From positions 1 to 64,000 of the forward strand of contig PERL01000011.1 of NCBI GenBank assembly GCA_002928735.1: a DNA stretch of 64,000 nucleotides. The letters run 5' to 3'. Shown here one piece after another: positions 25,949-35,325 of this stretch. Both the position numbers and the translations under genes were made by a program. Under the pieces are notes generated by a model. That model was given only the letters and a program-made list of their open reading frames with translations. It did not search any database and had not been told where the DNA came from. Within the stretch, counting starts at the first letter, position 1. The number at the start of each line of letters is the position of its first letter. The stretch is from Hyphomicrobium sp. GTDB taxonomy: Bacteria; Pseudomonadota; Alphaproteobacteria; Rhizobiales; Hyphomicrobiaceae.

Positions 25949-27091
25949 TTAGCCAAGCCGCCGCCGGAATTCGTCGTAGCCATACGAGCGCAGCACTTCA
26001 TAGCGCCCGTCTTCATGCAGCATAGAGAGATCAGGCAGCGGTGTTCCGTTGAAGGTCGTGTTCTTCACGAACGAATACTGCATCATGTCGGTGAAGATCA
26101 GCCGGTCGCCCACTTTTAGCGGTTCCGCGAACGAGTATTCGCCGATCACGTCGCCAGTCATGCAGGTCTTACCGCCGAGAATATAGGTGTGCGCCAGCAC
26201 GCCCGCCTTCTTCGCCCCGATGATGATCGGAGTGTAGGGCACTTCCAGCACATCCGGCATGTGCGTTGAGGCCGACGTGTCGAGAATGGCAATGTCTTTC
26301 TCGTTGCGATGCAGATCGAGCACGGTGGCCACAAGCCAGCCAGTGTTGACCACGAGCCCCGCGCCGGGTTCCAGAATGACCTCGACGCCGAACGCCTTCC
26401 GAAAATCCTGCAGCGCCGCGATCAACGGCTCGAGTTTGTAGCCCGGCCGGTTCATGAAATGCCCGCCGCCGAAGTTGACCGCCCTCACCTGCCGGATCTC
26501 ATCGGCAAAGTGTTCCGCCACGTGTTTGATGAGTCCCACGGAGCCCTCTTCGCGCGCTTCGCACAAAGCATGCGCGTGCAAAATGTCGATCTCGGCCCAC
26601 GGGATGCCGCCACTCTCCGCCTTCGTCGTGCCAAAGCGCGAGCCCGGCGCGCACGGGTCGTACAAATTTCCCCCGAGCGTCGCCATCGAGAACCCGGGAT
26701 TGATCCGCACGCCGACGTGACGCCCGGCCGCTTTCGCCGTCGCCATGTGCTTGGAAAGTTGACCCGGTGAGTTGAAATAGATGTGGTCGGCAATGGTGAC
26801 GAGACGCTCTACCTCGCCCGGCCCGTACGCCGGCGCATAGACGTGCACCTCTTTACCGAACTCTTCGCGCCCCATCCGCGCCTCGTACTCGCCCGATGCG
26901 GTCGTCCCGTCGAGTATATCGCGCATCAGTGGAAACGCCGCCGGCATGGCCCAGGCTTTGGTGGCAAGGAGCATCTTGATGCCGGTCTCGGCCTTGAGCC
27001 GCGCCGCCGTCTCCAGATTGCGCTTCAAGCTCGCCACATCGAGCACGTAAGCCGGTGTATGCATGTCGTCAGGCAGGTGGGGCGTCGTCAT
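25949..27091 (-). CDS. nspC: carboxynorspermidine/carboxyspermidine decarboxylase
   Basis: PLP-dependent decarboxylase that makes norspermidine or spermidine from the carboxylated precursor; part of the alternative polyamine pathway common in Alphaproteobacteria. The 380-residue protein carries the PLP lysine in LLATKAW (about residue 45), the glycine loop NFGGGHFMNRPGY, EPGAGLVVNTGW, LDTSASTHMPDVLEVPY and GGKTCMTGDVIGEYSF. ATG 27091 (MTTPHLPDD) is chosen; a GTG at 27118 would add nine residues. The partner carboxynorspermidine dehydrogenase is not in the window. It is divergent from phoD, with 140 bases between starts. Confidence 0.92.
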   Translation of the reverse strand: MTTPHLPDDMHTPAYVLDVASLKRNLETAARLKAETGIKMLLATKAWAMPAAFPLMRDILDGTTASGEYEARMGREEFGKEVHVYAPAYGPGEVERLVTIADHIYFNSPGQLSKHMATAKAAGRHVGVRINPGFSMATLGGNLYDPCAPGSRFGTTKAESGGIPWAEIDILHAHALCEAREEGSVGLIKHVAEHFADEIRQVRAVNFGGGHFMNRPGYKLEPLIAALQDFRKAFGVEVILEPGAGLVVNTGWLVATVLDLHRNEKDIAILDTSASTHMPDVLEVPYTPIIIGAKKAGVLAHTYILGGKTCMTGDVIGEYSFAEPLKVGDRLIFTDMMQYSFVKNTTFNGTPLPDLSMLHEDGRYEVLRSYGYDEFRRRLG

Positions 27092-27231
27092 CAGGTGTTG
27101 CAACTCCGGAGCTAACACGGCAAGAGGCCGCTATATGGCACCCGCACGCCGTTTGTTAAAGTGCCGATCGGGTTTGCGACGTCCGTGCGACGGGCCGGCG
27201 CCGCGCCGCGCTGAAATTGAGCAGGAAAAGC

Positions 27232-28956
27232 ATGTCGGGAAGTCATTTCGGAGCCGGTCGCACGCGCATCTCGCGGCGGGAGCTGCTGCATGGCGCCTTC
27301 GCTGCCGCAGCCGCCGGCATGGTGGCCCCGGCCCGCTCGCTGGCAGCCACGGGCGCTGGCGTCAAGAGCGATCCCTTCCAGATGCTCGGCGCGGCCTCCG
27401 GCGATCCCTTGCCCGATGGCGTCGTGCTGTGGTGCCGTCTCGCGCTCGATCTCGAAGACGGCAAGCGCTGGGGCTTGGCGGAAGACGCCTACACCGTCGG
27501 CTGGGAAATCCGTGATCTGGAACGCAGCGGCCGTCCCATTGCAGCCAAGGGCAATGCGATCGCGTCCGCCGAGAAAGGCTATGCCGTCCACGTCGAAGCA
27601 ACGGGACTGCAACCCGCCACGCGCTACGCCTACCGCTTCACCCTCGGCGACTATGCAACCGAAGGCGTCACGCGCACGGCCCCCGCCGCCGGCAGCATGC
27701 CGGACAATCTCCGCTTCGCGTTCTGCTCCTGCGCTGAATACGAATTCGCTTTTCCCCATGCCTACGAATTGATGGCCCGCGACGAACCCGCGTTCATCGT
27801 CCACCTCGGCGACTACATCTATGAAAAGACCTACGACGAATTCTACCGCTTCGACGCGCCGCCGCCCGCGCGCCGCCCCGGCTGTGAAAACCTCTCCGAG
27901 GGCCAGAAGCGCGCCCGCTTCCTGAAGTATGACCGCACGGCCAAAGTCAAAACGCTCTCTCAGTTCCGCCGCCGCTATGCCGAGTATAAATCGGACCCGC
28001 GCTTGCAATACGCCCACCGCACCTGCCCCTTCATCGTGACGTGGGACGATCACGAGGTGGAGAACGATTACGCCGCCGATTTTTCCGAAGTCCGCGAAGC
28101 GGAAGACTTCGTCGCCACCCGCATCGCCGCGTACCGCGCCTACTTTGAAAACATGCCGGTGCGGCTCTCTGTCCTGCCCGTCGTCGCCAAGCGCCGTCAG
28201 CTTTACCGCAGCTTTGACTTCGGCAATCTCTTGCGCCTCAACATGCTCGACGAACGCCAGTACCGCTCCGATCAAGCCTGCGCGAAGGGCCTGCGCGGCA
28301 ACGCCCGCACACTGTCGCTCGGCGAATGCCCTGAGATCGAATCCATGATCGGCGCCGATGGCACCGCGCGCGAGATGCTGGGCCGCGAGCAGTCGCGCTG
28401 GCTGGAACGCCAGTTCGACACGTCCAAGGCCGTCTGGAACGTCCTCGCCCAAGGCGTGATGATGGCCGCCATCGACAGCCGCGCCGACTGCAATTGGAAA
28501 GAACCGCGCACCGAAACCATGATCTGGACCGATGGCTGGGGCGGTTACACTGTCGCCCGCCAGCGCGTTGTCGATCTCATGGAGAAGCACCGCGCCAAGA
28601 ATCCCATCGTTCTGTCGGGCGATGTGCATTCCCACTTCGTCACGCGTGTTCTGAAGGATTGGAAGGATCAAAACTCCGCCTGCATCGCCCCTGAATTCAC
28701 GACCACGGCAATCTCGTCGTTCCTGCGCAATCTCGAACCCTGGGCCGCACCCGGCGGCGGCAACGCGCGCACCATCGTCGATCTCGATTCCCGCCATCAC
28801 GGCTATGTCGTCTGCGACGTCACGGAGGAATCCTTCGACGTCACCGCCAAGCGCATCACGCCGAGTGCTATCCTGCCCGATACGGCGTCCGTCAGATCCG
28901 AGACGAGCTACGCCTATCGCGTCACCGCCGGCGATCCCGAACCGCGCAAGATTTGA
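27232..28956 (+). CDS. phoD: alkaline phosphatase D family protein
   Basis: A secreted phosphodiesterase/alkaline phosphatase of 574 residues. N-terminal twin-arginine signal SRRELLHGAFAAAAAG, then the PhoD N-terminal domain and the metallophosphatase core: FCSCAEYEF, HLGDYIYEKTY, VTWDDHEVENDYA, LDERQYRS and VLSGDVHSHFV, which carry the Fe/Ca ligands. It should release phosphate from phosphodiesters outside the cytoplasm. ATG 27232 is preferred to the TTG at 27217. I see no clear Pho box in the 140-base nspC/phoD spacer. Confidence 0.92.
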   Translation: MSGSHFGAGRTRISRRELLHGAFAAAAAGMVAPARSLAATGAGVKSDPFQMLGAASGDPLPDGVVLWCRLALDLEDGKRWGLAEDAYTVGWEIRDLERSGRPIAAKGNAIASAEKGYAVHVEATGLQPATRYAYRFTLGDYATEGVTRTAPAAGSMPDNLRFAFCSCAEYEFAFPHAYELMARDEPAFIVHLGDYIYEKTYDEFYRFDAPPPARRPGCENLSEGQKRARFLKYDRTAKVKTLSQFRRRYAEYKSDPRLQYAHRTCPFIVTWDDHEVENDYAADFSEVREAEDFVATRIAAYRAYFENMPVRLSVLPVVAKRRQLYRSFDFGNLLRLNMLDERQYRSDQACAKGLRGNARTLSLGECPEIESMIGADGTAREMLGREQSRWLERQFDTSKAVWNVLAQGVMMAAIDSRADCNWKEPRTETMIWTDGWGGYTVARQRVVDLMEKHRAKNPIVLSGDVHSHFVTRVLKDWKDQNSACIAPEFTTTAISSFLRNLEPWAAPGGGNARTIVDLDSRHHGYVVCDVTEESFDVTAKRITPSAILPDTASVRSETSYAYRVTAGDPEPRKI

Positions 28957-28967
28957 TCCCGGTCGCG

Positions 28968-29411
28968 CTACTCTGCGATCGTCACCTCGAACACGCGCCT
29001 GTTCGTTTCGCCCGAGGCGAGTTTCGCCTCGACAGCAAACCGGTCCGTCCCCTTGGCCCCCGCCCGTGCGGTGTAATACACGCCGGTGCCGGTCACAGTT
29101 CGGCCGGCGCACGTGCCACCCGCCGACGCCGCGATGGACGTTGATTGACCGGGCCGGAACGACACCTCGCCTTGCACAGGCGCGGTCGCCACTGTCACCT
29201 GCGGCGCGGCCGTCGACGCACACGCCGCATCCCACCCCGCGAACACGAAGACCCGGGCCGGGCGTCCCGCAACGACGGGCATGGTCCGCGTCGCGGCGAC
29301 CTGCGTAGGCAAGTCTGAAGGCGGAACGGCTACGGGTGCCGGCGCACTCGAACAGGCGGCCAACAGCAGTCCGGCGAGGGCGCTGGACATTCGAATGCCG
29401 GTCACGATCAT
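28968..29411 (-). CDS. putative lipoprotein
   Basis: A 147-residue exported protein with a lipobox LLAAC-S at about residues 17-21, a proline/alanine-rich linker and a beta-rich domain of unknown family. Three further cysteines (ACAST, TCAGRT) may form a disulphide. ATG 29411 is preferred to the GTG at 29426. It converges with phoD, 11 bases between stops. No function can be assigned. Confidence 0.65.
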   Translation of the reverse strand: MIVTGIRMSSALAGLLLAACSSAPAPVAVPPSDLPTQVAATRTMPVVAGRPARVFVFAGWDAACASTAAPQVTVATAPVQGEVSFRPGQSTSIAASAGGTCAGRTVTGTGVYYTARAGAKGTDRFAVEAKLASGETNRRVFEVTIAE

Positions 29412-29586
29412 TTTTTCTTTCTGCACGAATAGGCCTGCGCAAGGAACGAATGCGACGACTCGGACATTGCCATGTGAAACGCGCCCACACTACGGTCGCG
29501 ACAGGGCGCAACTCAGGTGACCTATGGAAAATCGGGGTCAACGCAACGCGCCGTCTGGCAGATCGGCTCAATCTGGTGGGTTTCAG

Positions 29587-29865
29587 ATGCCCACTTTGAT
29601 CCGCTTCCTCGGTCTTCATCTGGCGACGGGACTCGCCATCGGCGTGATCGTCGCTTCGCTGATGATCTGGAGCAATTTGGCTGGCCTGAAGGATCTCCTC
29701 GTCGAAGAAGAGCACCCGTTCGTCGCGATTTTCCTGCTCTATGCTTTTAATGCGCTCACCTTCGGCAGCGTCTCGATGGGCGTCGGTGTTATGACGCTTC
29801 CCTACGATGGCGTCTGCGACATGCGCGATCCCAACGACAAAGACGATCACGGCCCCCTGCGCTAG
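29587..29865 (+). CDS. small two-helix membrane protein
   Basis: A 92-residue protein with two hydrophobic helices (about residues 8-28 and 43-66) separated by an acidic loop, and a hydrophilic C-terminal tail rich in Asp and Lys. I do not recognise a family. ATG 29587 is the methionine closest to the first helix; the frame is open further up to 29524, but that extension is not membrane-like. The last four bases overlap the convergent GNAT gene. Confidence 0.6.
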   Translation: MPTLIRFLGLHLATGLAIGVIVASLMIWSNLAGLKDLLVEEEHPFVAIFLLYAFNALTFGSVSMGVGVMTLPYDGVCDMRDPNDKDDHGPLR

Positions 29866-30326
29866 GCCGTTGCCGACTGCGCAAGCATGAGCCGGTACGG
29901 CAGCATCGTTGACCGTGTGAAGCCGAACCCTTCGTAGAACGTCTGCCCGGCCACGTTGTCGTGATCCGTCAACAGCGTGATCCGCTGCAACCCGTCCGCG
30001 CGCGCCTGCTCGATGATCCCCGCCAGCAACCGCCGGCCAATCCCATCCCCGCGATGAGCAGCCGTCACGATCACATCCTCGAGCATGCCGACCTTCGCGC
30101 CCAGATACGTCGACACGCCCGTATGCAGAATCCCCATGCCGACCACGCGGGACTCGTGTTCCGCTACCATGATCCGCACCGCATCGCCGCGCTCCAGCAG
30201 CAGAACGAGCCCACGCATCTGCGCCGTACGATCGGGAGAAAATTCCCGCTCCTGAGCGAACAGTTCGCCGAGAAGATCGGCGAGCACCGGCAGGTCGGCG
30301 GCGGTGGCAAGACGGATGCAAACCAT
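29862..30326 (-). CDS. GNAT family N-acetyltransferase
   Basis: A 154-residue acetyltransferase. Visible GNAT elements are the N-terminal IRLATAADLPVLADLL, the strand VVGMGILHTGVS, motif A with MLEDVIVTAAHRGDGIGRRLLAGIIEQA (the Q/RxxGxG/A acetyl-CoA loop is RGDGIG) and the C-terminal NVAGQTFYEGFGF. ATG 30326 has CGGGAG upstream on the minus strand. Acceptor unknown. Confidence 0.85.
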   Translation of the reverse strand: MVCIRLATAADLPVLADLLGELFAQEREFSPDRTAQMRGLVLLLERGDAVRIMVAEHESRVVGMGILHTGVSTYLGAKVGMLEDVIVTAAHRGDGIGRRLLAGIIEQARADGLQRITLLTDHDNVAGQTFYEGFGFTRSTMLPYRLMLAQSATA

Positions 30327-30442
30327 TGCTAGAAACTCCCGGCTGGACTTGCCGCAGCACGGCCTCAAATGTTACATAGTTACAAGAAGCCGGTGCTGCC
30401 GGCCTAACCGCTGCCTGAAAGCAGCCCCCCTGGGAGTGAAAC

Positions 30443-30982
30443 ATGAAGCACGTTCTCGCAACCGCGATTGTCGCCGGTACAGCATTTGGGCTGGCCATGG
30501 CGCCCGCCGGTGCCGCGTCGCTGGTCTCGGCTAAGAAACTCGAGATCAACGTCGACGAAACCAAAACGGAAGCGGAACGGACGGCACTTTGGGAAAAGAT
30601 CGGCGGCTGGTGCGCGATCTCCGAATGGCACCCTGCGATTGCCAAGTGTGAAGCCTCCAAGGACGGCGACACCGAAATGCGCACGCTCACCCTGAAGGAT
30701 GGCGGCATCATCAAGGAGAAGCTGCTGGAGAAGGGGACCACGAGCTACAAGTACGAGATCACGGCAAGCCCGCTGCCAGTGAAGAACTATACCGCCATGT
30801 TCTCCGTCGCCCCCGACGATGACGATCTCGACGAAATCAACGTCCTCTGGTCTGCGACCTACGACAGCAATGGCGCCGAAGACAAGGAAGCCCGCAAGGT
30901 CATCGACGGCATCTTCAAGGACGGCATCGCCAGCATCAAGGCCAAGCACGGCACCGCCGAAGCAGCCGGCGATAAGAAGTAA
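30443..30982 (+). CDS. exported SRPBCC (START-like) family protein
   Basis: A 179-residue protein with a signal peptide (residues 3-24, ending AGAAS), then a SRPBCC-type domain: LWEKIGGWCAISEWHPAIAKCEASKDG is the typical helix-strand start, and VLWSATYDSNGAEDKEARKVIDGIFKDGIASIKA the long C-terminal helix. The layout resembles MxaD-type periplasmic proteins and polyketide-cyclase-like ligand carriers. Start ATG 30443 follows TGGGAGTGAAAC. Ligand unknown. A strong bidirectional terminator follows. Confidence 0.78.
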   Translation: MKHVLATAIVAGTAFGLAMAPAGAASLVSAKKLEINVDETKTEAERTALWEKIGGWCAISEWHPAIAKCEASKDGDTEMRTLTLKDGGIIKEKLLEKGTTSYKYEITASPLPVKNYTAMFSVAPDDDDLDEINVLWSATYDSNGAEDKEARKVIDGIFKDGIASIKAKHGTAEAAGDKK

Positions 30983-31013
30983 GCGTCTCCGGTTAGAGCC
31001 GCTAAAAAACAAC

Positions 31014-31041
31014 GGGCCGGAGGATCGTGATCCTCCGGCCC
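31014..31041. terminator. bidirectional terminator
   Basis: A perfect 13-base-pair palindrome (GGGCCGGAGGATC and its complement around GT) lies between convergent genes. AAAAAAC precedes it (a T-run on the minus strand) and AAATGTTTT follows it. Confidence 0.88.
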
Positions 31042-31068
31042 AAATGTTTTCATCCAAGCAGCAGCGGC

Positions 31069-31416
31069 TTAGAAGCCGAAGCCGAAGTAAACGCCGCCGC
31101 GGCGGAAGTGACGGCCGCCGTAATACGGATAGCCACCGTAGTACGGATAGCCGCCGTAGTAGCTGCCGTAATACGGACGGTAGTAGTACGGCCGGTAGAA
31201 GCCGCGATGGCGCCAATGGCGCCGATGCCCCCAATGCCGGTGCCGCCAGTGGCGGCGGTGCCAGCGGCGGTGACGGACTTCTTCCGTCGCCTTGGCATCG
31301 ACCTTGGCAGCTTGCGTTGCCACGCCAGCCCCGGCAAGCGGAGCAGCGTTCGACGGTGCCGTAATTGCGAATGCGCCCAGGATGGCCGCAGCCGCAAGGG
31401 CCAGTTTGATCTTCAT
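31069..31416 (-). CDS. secreted His/Arg/Tyr-rich repeat protein
   Basis: A 115-residue exported protein. Signal peptide at residues 1-24 (ending SNAAP), then a basic aromatic block with repeated RHWRH/HRHW units and a tyrosine-glycine block with two YPYYGG copies, ending in GGVYFGFGF. The terminal Gly-Phe pattern recalls small surface or outer-membrane-associated proteins; the His content could bind metal. ATG 31416 is chosen, nine bases after GGAG; ATG 31422 is the alternative. Function unknown. Confidence 0.65.
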   Translation of the reverse strand: MKIKLALAAAAILGAFAITAPSNAAPLAGAGVATQAAKVDAKATEEVRHRRWHRRHWRHRHWGHRRHWRHRGFYRPYYYRPYYGSYYGGYPYYGGYPYYGGRHFRRGGVYFGFGF

Positions 31417-31565
31417 GCCCATCTCCTCGATTTGCAGGAACACACACTTCCCCGTGTGATCTTGAACTAGGATCGCATGCAGAAGGTTGCAAGAGAAAAC
31501 CCTACAGTGGCAAATTTAGGTGATTGTCCATACTACGGATCAATCGCAACCGGAGGATAACGAGA

Positions 31566-32324
31566 ATGCTTCATAACCTCGTGGTTGCAATCACGGGCGC
31601 CACGTCCGGGATCGGCGCTGCGATCGCCGAAACATGCGTTACGCGCGGTGCAAAGGTTGTCATCACGGGTCGCAATCAGGTTCGCGGCTGCAGCATCCGC
31701 GACCAAATCGTTGCCAGCGGTGGTGAGGCGGTATTTTGCCAAAGCGACGTCACCGAAGATGGTGCTGCGGAACAAACCATTGCGACCGCCATCACCCATT
31801 TCGGCCAACTTGACGCGTTGGTGAACAATGCCGGCGTTCTTATCCCTGGCACTGCGCCCCAGTGCAGCGACACCGATTGGGACCGCACGATTGCGACCAA
31901 CGCGACCGCCGTATTCCGCTTCTCGCGCTCGGCCGTTCGCCAGATGCAACGCCAGGGCACCGGCGGCGCCATTGTTAACATCGCCTCCGACTGGGGCCTC
32001 GTCGGCGCGGAAGCCGCCGTCGCCTACGCGGCCAGCAAAGGCGCCGTCGTGCAACTGACGCGCTCCATGGCGCTCGACCATGCGCGCGATCGCATCCGCA
32101 TCAACGCCGTCTGCCCCGGCGACACCGACACGGCCATGTTAGCAGCCGATGCATCCCCCGGGGACAGAGCCCGCCGCATCGCAGTGTTGGCGGCAGCCCT
32201 TCCACTCGGCCGGGTGGCCACACCGCGCGATGTCGCCGCCGCGGTGGCCTTTCTGCTGTCGCCCGACGCGGCCCTGATCACCGGCGTCTGCCTCCCCGTC
32301 GACGCCGGCAATACTGCCCGCTGA
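31566..32324 (+). CDS. SDR family oxidoreductase
   Basis: A 252-residue classical short-chain dehydrogenase: TGATSGIG cofactor loop (residues 10-17), NNAG, Ser in NIASDWG and the catalytic YxxxK in YAASK, then NAVCPGDTDTAML and GVCLPVDAG at the C-terminus. The substrate is unknown; the VITGR after strand 2 suggests NADP(H). ATG 31566 follows CGGAGGATAACGAGA. Single gene in its neighbourhood. Confidence 0.88.
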   Translation: MLHNLVVAITGATSGIGAAIAETCVTRGAKVVITGRNQVRGCSIRDQIVASGGEAVFCQSDVTEDGAAEQTIATAITHFGQLDALVNNAGVLIPGTAPQCSDTDWDRTIATNATAVFRFSRSAVRQMQRQGTGGAIVNIASDWGLVGAEAAVAYAASKGAVVQLTRSMALDHARDRIRINAVCPGDTDTAMLAADASPGDRARRIAVLAAALPLGRVATPRDVAAAVAFLLSPDAALITGVCLPVDAGNTAR

Positions 32325-32498
32325 CGCCCGCGAGACGAGAAAATGTCTGATCAGCGACAGGGAGTTGAGCGCCTTTCCCGGGAATTCGACTTTCGCGGGA
32401 TTTGACGGCCGTCAAATAAACTCTAGGATGCCTGCGCTTGGATGTCGCACCGCAACGAACTGCGGCGCGCTGACACGTCCAGATGGGGAGCCCGACGC

Positions 32499-33338
32499 AT
32501 GTCATCGACGAATAAGTGGCCGGACATACGCAAAGTGACGCTCGACGACCTGAACGAGGCCGTCGTCGCCGGCATTTCCGATTTCCGCGCTTACCCGTCA
32601 TACGGCGTTGCCATCGGCCTCGCACTTGCCTCCGCCGGCTGGCTGATGTTTTTCATCCTCTCCGAAATGGACCTGCCCTTTCTGATCTGGCCCCTCGCCA
32701 TGGGCTTCGCGTTCGTCGCGCCCTTCGCCGCCAGCGCCTTTTACGCCGTCAGCGACCTGCGCGAGCGCGGTGAACCCGTCACGCCCGCCGCCGTCTGGGC
32801 CGGACTTTCGCGCGAGCACCACCGCCGCGATCTCGGCTGGATGGCGCTCCTCACCTTTCTGGCCCTCATCTTCTGGCTCGAAATCGCCGCCGTCCTCACG
32901 TTCGCCTTCGCCGGCATTAACACCTTCGACACTGGCTACCTCTCCAAGCTGCTCGACAGCCCCTCCGGCTGGTTCTTTCTTCTAATGGGCAACGTCGCCG
33001 GCGCGGCGATCGGCTTCACAGTCTTTGCCGTCACGGTCATCTCCTTCCCGATGCTCTATCACCGCGACACCGACTTCATCACCGCCATGGTGACGAGCGT
33101 CCGCCTCGTCGAAAAGAACCCCATTACGATGATCGCCTGGGCGCTCTTCATCGGTTTCATCGTCGTTCTCTCGGTGCTGACCGCGTTCCTCGGGCTTCTG
33201 GTGCTTCTCCCCATCATTGGCCATTCCACGTGGCACCTCTATCGCCTGTCGGTCGAACCGGTCCGCGCATCCCTGCCGGCCGAAATCGCCAAACCGCGCG
33301 GTGTTGAATTGATCTCAGGCCGCCTGGTCGAGGGCTGA
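32499..33338 (+). CDS. DUF2189 family integral membrane protein
   Basis: A 279-residue membrane protein with about six hydrophobic segments. The N-terminal IRKVTLDDLNEAVVAGISDFRAYPSYGV and the central PVTPAAVWAG, VISFPMLYHRDTDFITAMVTS and C-terminal GHSTWHLYRLSVEP match DUF2189, annotated in places as a cytochrome c oxidase-associated membrane protein; its function is unproven. Start ATG 32499. A terminator follows at 33431. Confidence 0.82.
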   Translation: MSSTNKWPDIRKVTLDDLNEAVVAGISDFRAYPSYGVAIGLALASAGWLMFFILSEMDLPFLIWPLAMGFAFVAPFAASAFYAVSDLRERGEPVTPAAVWAGLSREHHRRDLGWMALLTFLALIFWLEIAAVLTFAFAGINTFDTGYLSKLLDSPSGWFFLLMGNVAGAAIGFTVFAVTVISFPMLYHRDTDFITAMVTSVRLVEKNPITMIAWALFIGFIVVLSVLTAFLGLLVLLPIIGHSTWHLYRLSVEPVRASLPAEIAKPRGVELISGRLVEG

Positions 33339-33430
33339 GCCCCGGTCGGCCACGCCTCCGTTTCAGCAGTGCCGGCTTGCAGCAGTGCCATCACAAACGC
33401 AGTGCATAAAACTCCAGGTCCTTCAAAACT

Positions 33431-33465
33431 GCCCCGGTCGCTCTCCCGCGAACCGGGGCTTTTCT
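33431..33465 (+). terminator. rho-independent terminator
   Basis: GCCCCGGT (33431-33438) pairs with ACCGGGGC (33452-33459), followed by TTTTCTTT, about 90 bases after the DUF2189 gene. Confidence 0.75.
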
Positions 33466-33539
33466 TTCCGACGCCATGGTTCTGACTTGACCCCATGATG
33501 AAGTAGTCTGCCTCCGCTATCCGCCCCGGGGACAAAATC

Positions 33540-33926
33540 ATGCGCGCGCTTATCGCATCCTTTGCCATCATCGCTGCCGCCAGCACGCTCGCCGCCGCCG
33601 CCGATCCCCTATCAACGCTCAACGGCTCCGAGTGGGGCTTTCCCGATGCGGGCGACGCCTACATCCAATTCCGCGAAAAGGAGGTCGCCGGCTTTTCCGG
33701 CTGCAACCGGTTCTTCGGCAGCTACTCGTTCGTTGGCAGCGAACTGACGTTCGGACCGCTGGTCTCAACCCGCATGGCCTGCTCAGCCGACAAGATGGAA
33801 GCCGAACGCAAAATCCTCCAGTTCCTCGAAGCCACCAAGGCAGCCGGCGCCACGCACACCGTACTGACACTGAAGGACGGAACGGGCGCCGTACTCGCAA
33901 CGTTGAACCGCCGCGACTTTGACTGA
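33540..33926 (+). CDS. META domain (HslJ-like) secreted protein
   Basis: A 128-residue exported protein with a signal peptide (residues 1-21) and a META domain: GFSGCNRFFGSYSFVGSELTFGPLVSTRMACSADKMEAERKILQFL. That CNxFxGxY...TRMAC pattern is shared with HslJ and Leishmania META proteins. The two cysteines are well placed to form a disulphide. Start ATG 33540. Role unknown, generally linked to stress in the few studied members. Confidence 0.85.
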   Translation: MRALIASFAIIAAASTLAAAADPLSTLNGSEWGFPDAGDAYIQFREKEVAGFSGCNRFFGSYSFVGSELTFGPLVSTRMACSADKMEAERKILQFLEATKAAGATHTVLTLKDGTGAVLATLNRRDFD

Positions 33927-33983
33927 CGTCAAGACGGCGACCGAAATATTAGCCTGAGCCAACGTGCCGGCATTAAGAGGCCC

Positions 33984-35321
33984 TTGTTGCACGACAATCG
34001 AAATGCTCCCGACGCCACCGCGACGCTCGCCGCGGACGACGCCCCGTTGACGCTCGCCGCAGCGCTTGCCCCCGTGGCGGCCCTCCTGCTCTCCGTCGCG
34101 CTTCTTCTGATGGGCAACGGGCTGCAAGGCACGCTGATCCCCGTGCGCGCCAATCTGGAAAACTTCCGCGCCTTCGAACTGGGCCTTCTTGGCACCGCCT
34201 ACTTCTTCGGCTTCACCGCCGGCTGTCTGCATGGCCCCACGCTTGTCCGCCGCGCCGGCCACATCCGCGCCTACCTCGCCATGACGTCGGTCGCCTCGGG
34301 CATCGCGCTGCTCCATCCCATGTTCGTCGAACCCGTCCTCTGGTTCGCCCTTCGCATCGCCACGGGATACTGCTTCGCCGTCCTCTACATCATCATCGAA
34401 AGCTGGATCAACGAACGCGCCGACAATCGCGTCCGCGGCACGGTCTTCTCGGTCTACACCATCATCAACCTGACGGTGATCACGCTCGGCCAGCTCATGA
34501 TCGGCTTTGCCGACCCCAACACGTTCATCCTCTTCGCCATCGCCTCGATCCTCGTTTCATTCGCAGCCCTCCCCGTCGCCTTCACCGCCGCCGCGCACCC
34601 GCAAATGGTCCACCAGGTCCATCCGCGCCTGAAGGATCTCGCCCGGATTTCGCCCGTCGGCACCGCCGGCTGCTTCGCGGTCGGCCTCGCCAACGGCGCG
34701 TTCTGGACGCTGGGCCCCGTCTTCGCCTCCGACGCCGGCCTCGACACGACAGGCATCGGCCTCTTCATGAGCGCGGTCGTCATGGGCGGCGCCATCGCCC
34801 AATGGCCGCTCGGCCGCGTCTCAGATCGCATGGACCGCCGCTTCGTCATGCTCATCGCGACCGCCATTGCGCTGGGCGCCGCCATCGCCCTCATGATGCT
34901 GCCCGACACCGGCCCCGACACGATGATCCTCGCCGGCTTCGTCTTCGGCATGGGCGCATTCCCGCTCTATCCCCTCGCCGTCGCGCACGCCAACGACAAC
35001 GCGCGGCCCGACCAATTCGTCGAAGTCTCCTCCGGCCTCCTGCTCATCTTCGGCATCGGCGCCGCCGTCGGCCCGCTCATCGCCTCCCTCGTGCGCCAGG
35101 TGGCGGGCATGCCGATGCTGTTCGTCTTCACAGCGTGCGTACACTTGGTGCTGATCGTCTTCATCCTCGGCCGCATGAACCTGCGCGCCGCCCCCAAACC
35201 CGAAGACCGCAGCGACTTCGCCGATGCCGCGATCGCCGCCGCCACCGTCGCCCAATACGACCCGGCCCCCACAGCCGAACCCGATCCGGACCCCGAACTC
35301 AGTCCCGAACCGGCGCGCTGA
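33984..35321 (+). CDS. MFS transporter (YcaD-like)
   Basis: A 445-residue secondary transporter with twelve predicted helices and a hydrophilic proline/aspartate-rich C-terminal tail (about 405-445). Typical MFS sites are visible: FGFTAGCLHGPTLVRRAGHIR after helix 2, RIATGYCFAVLYIIIESWINERA in helices 4-5, and PLGRVSDRMDRR in the central loop. The closest general pattern is the YcaD group of uncharacterised transporters. The start is a TTG at 33984 after TAAGAGG. Substrate unknown. Confidence 0.87.
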   Translation: MLHDNRNAPDATATLAADDAPLTLAAALAPVAALLLSVALLLMGNGLQGTLIPVRANLENFRAFELGLLGTAYFFGFTAGCLHGPTLVRRAGHIRAYLAMTSVASGIALLHPMFVEPVLWFALRIATGYCFAVLYIIIESWINERADNRVRGTVFSVYTIINLTVITLGQLMIGFADPNTFILFAIASILVSFAALPVAFTAAAHPQMVHQVHPRLKDLARISPVGTAGCFAVGLANGAFWTLGPVFASDAGLDTTGIGLFMSAVVMGGAIAQWPLGRVSDRMDRRFVMLIATAIALGAAIALMMLPDTGPDTMILAGFVFGMGAFPLYPLAVAHANDNARPDQFVEVSSGLLLIFGIGAAVGPLIASLVRQVAGMPMLFVFTACVHLVLIVFILGRMNLRAAPKPEDRSDFADAAIAAATVAQYDPAPTAEPDPDPELSPEPAR

Positions 35322-35325
35322 TGCG

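Noticed and set aside
27112-30741. 1209-residue minus-strand frame
   Set aside because: It runs antisense through phoD and several other clear genes; its protein is low-complexity and has no domains. It is a by-product of GC-rich codon use.
33876-33907. GGAAC-N17-CGTT near the end of the META gene
   Set aside because: Inside coding sequence with a 17-base spacer and over 75 bases before the MFS gene; more likely chance.
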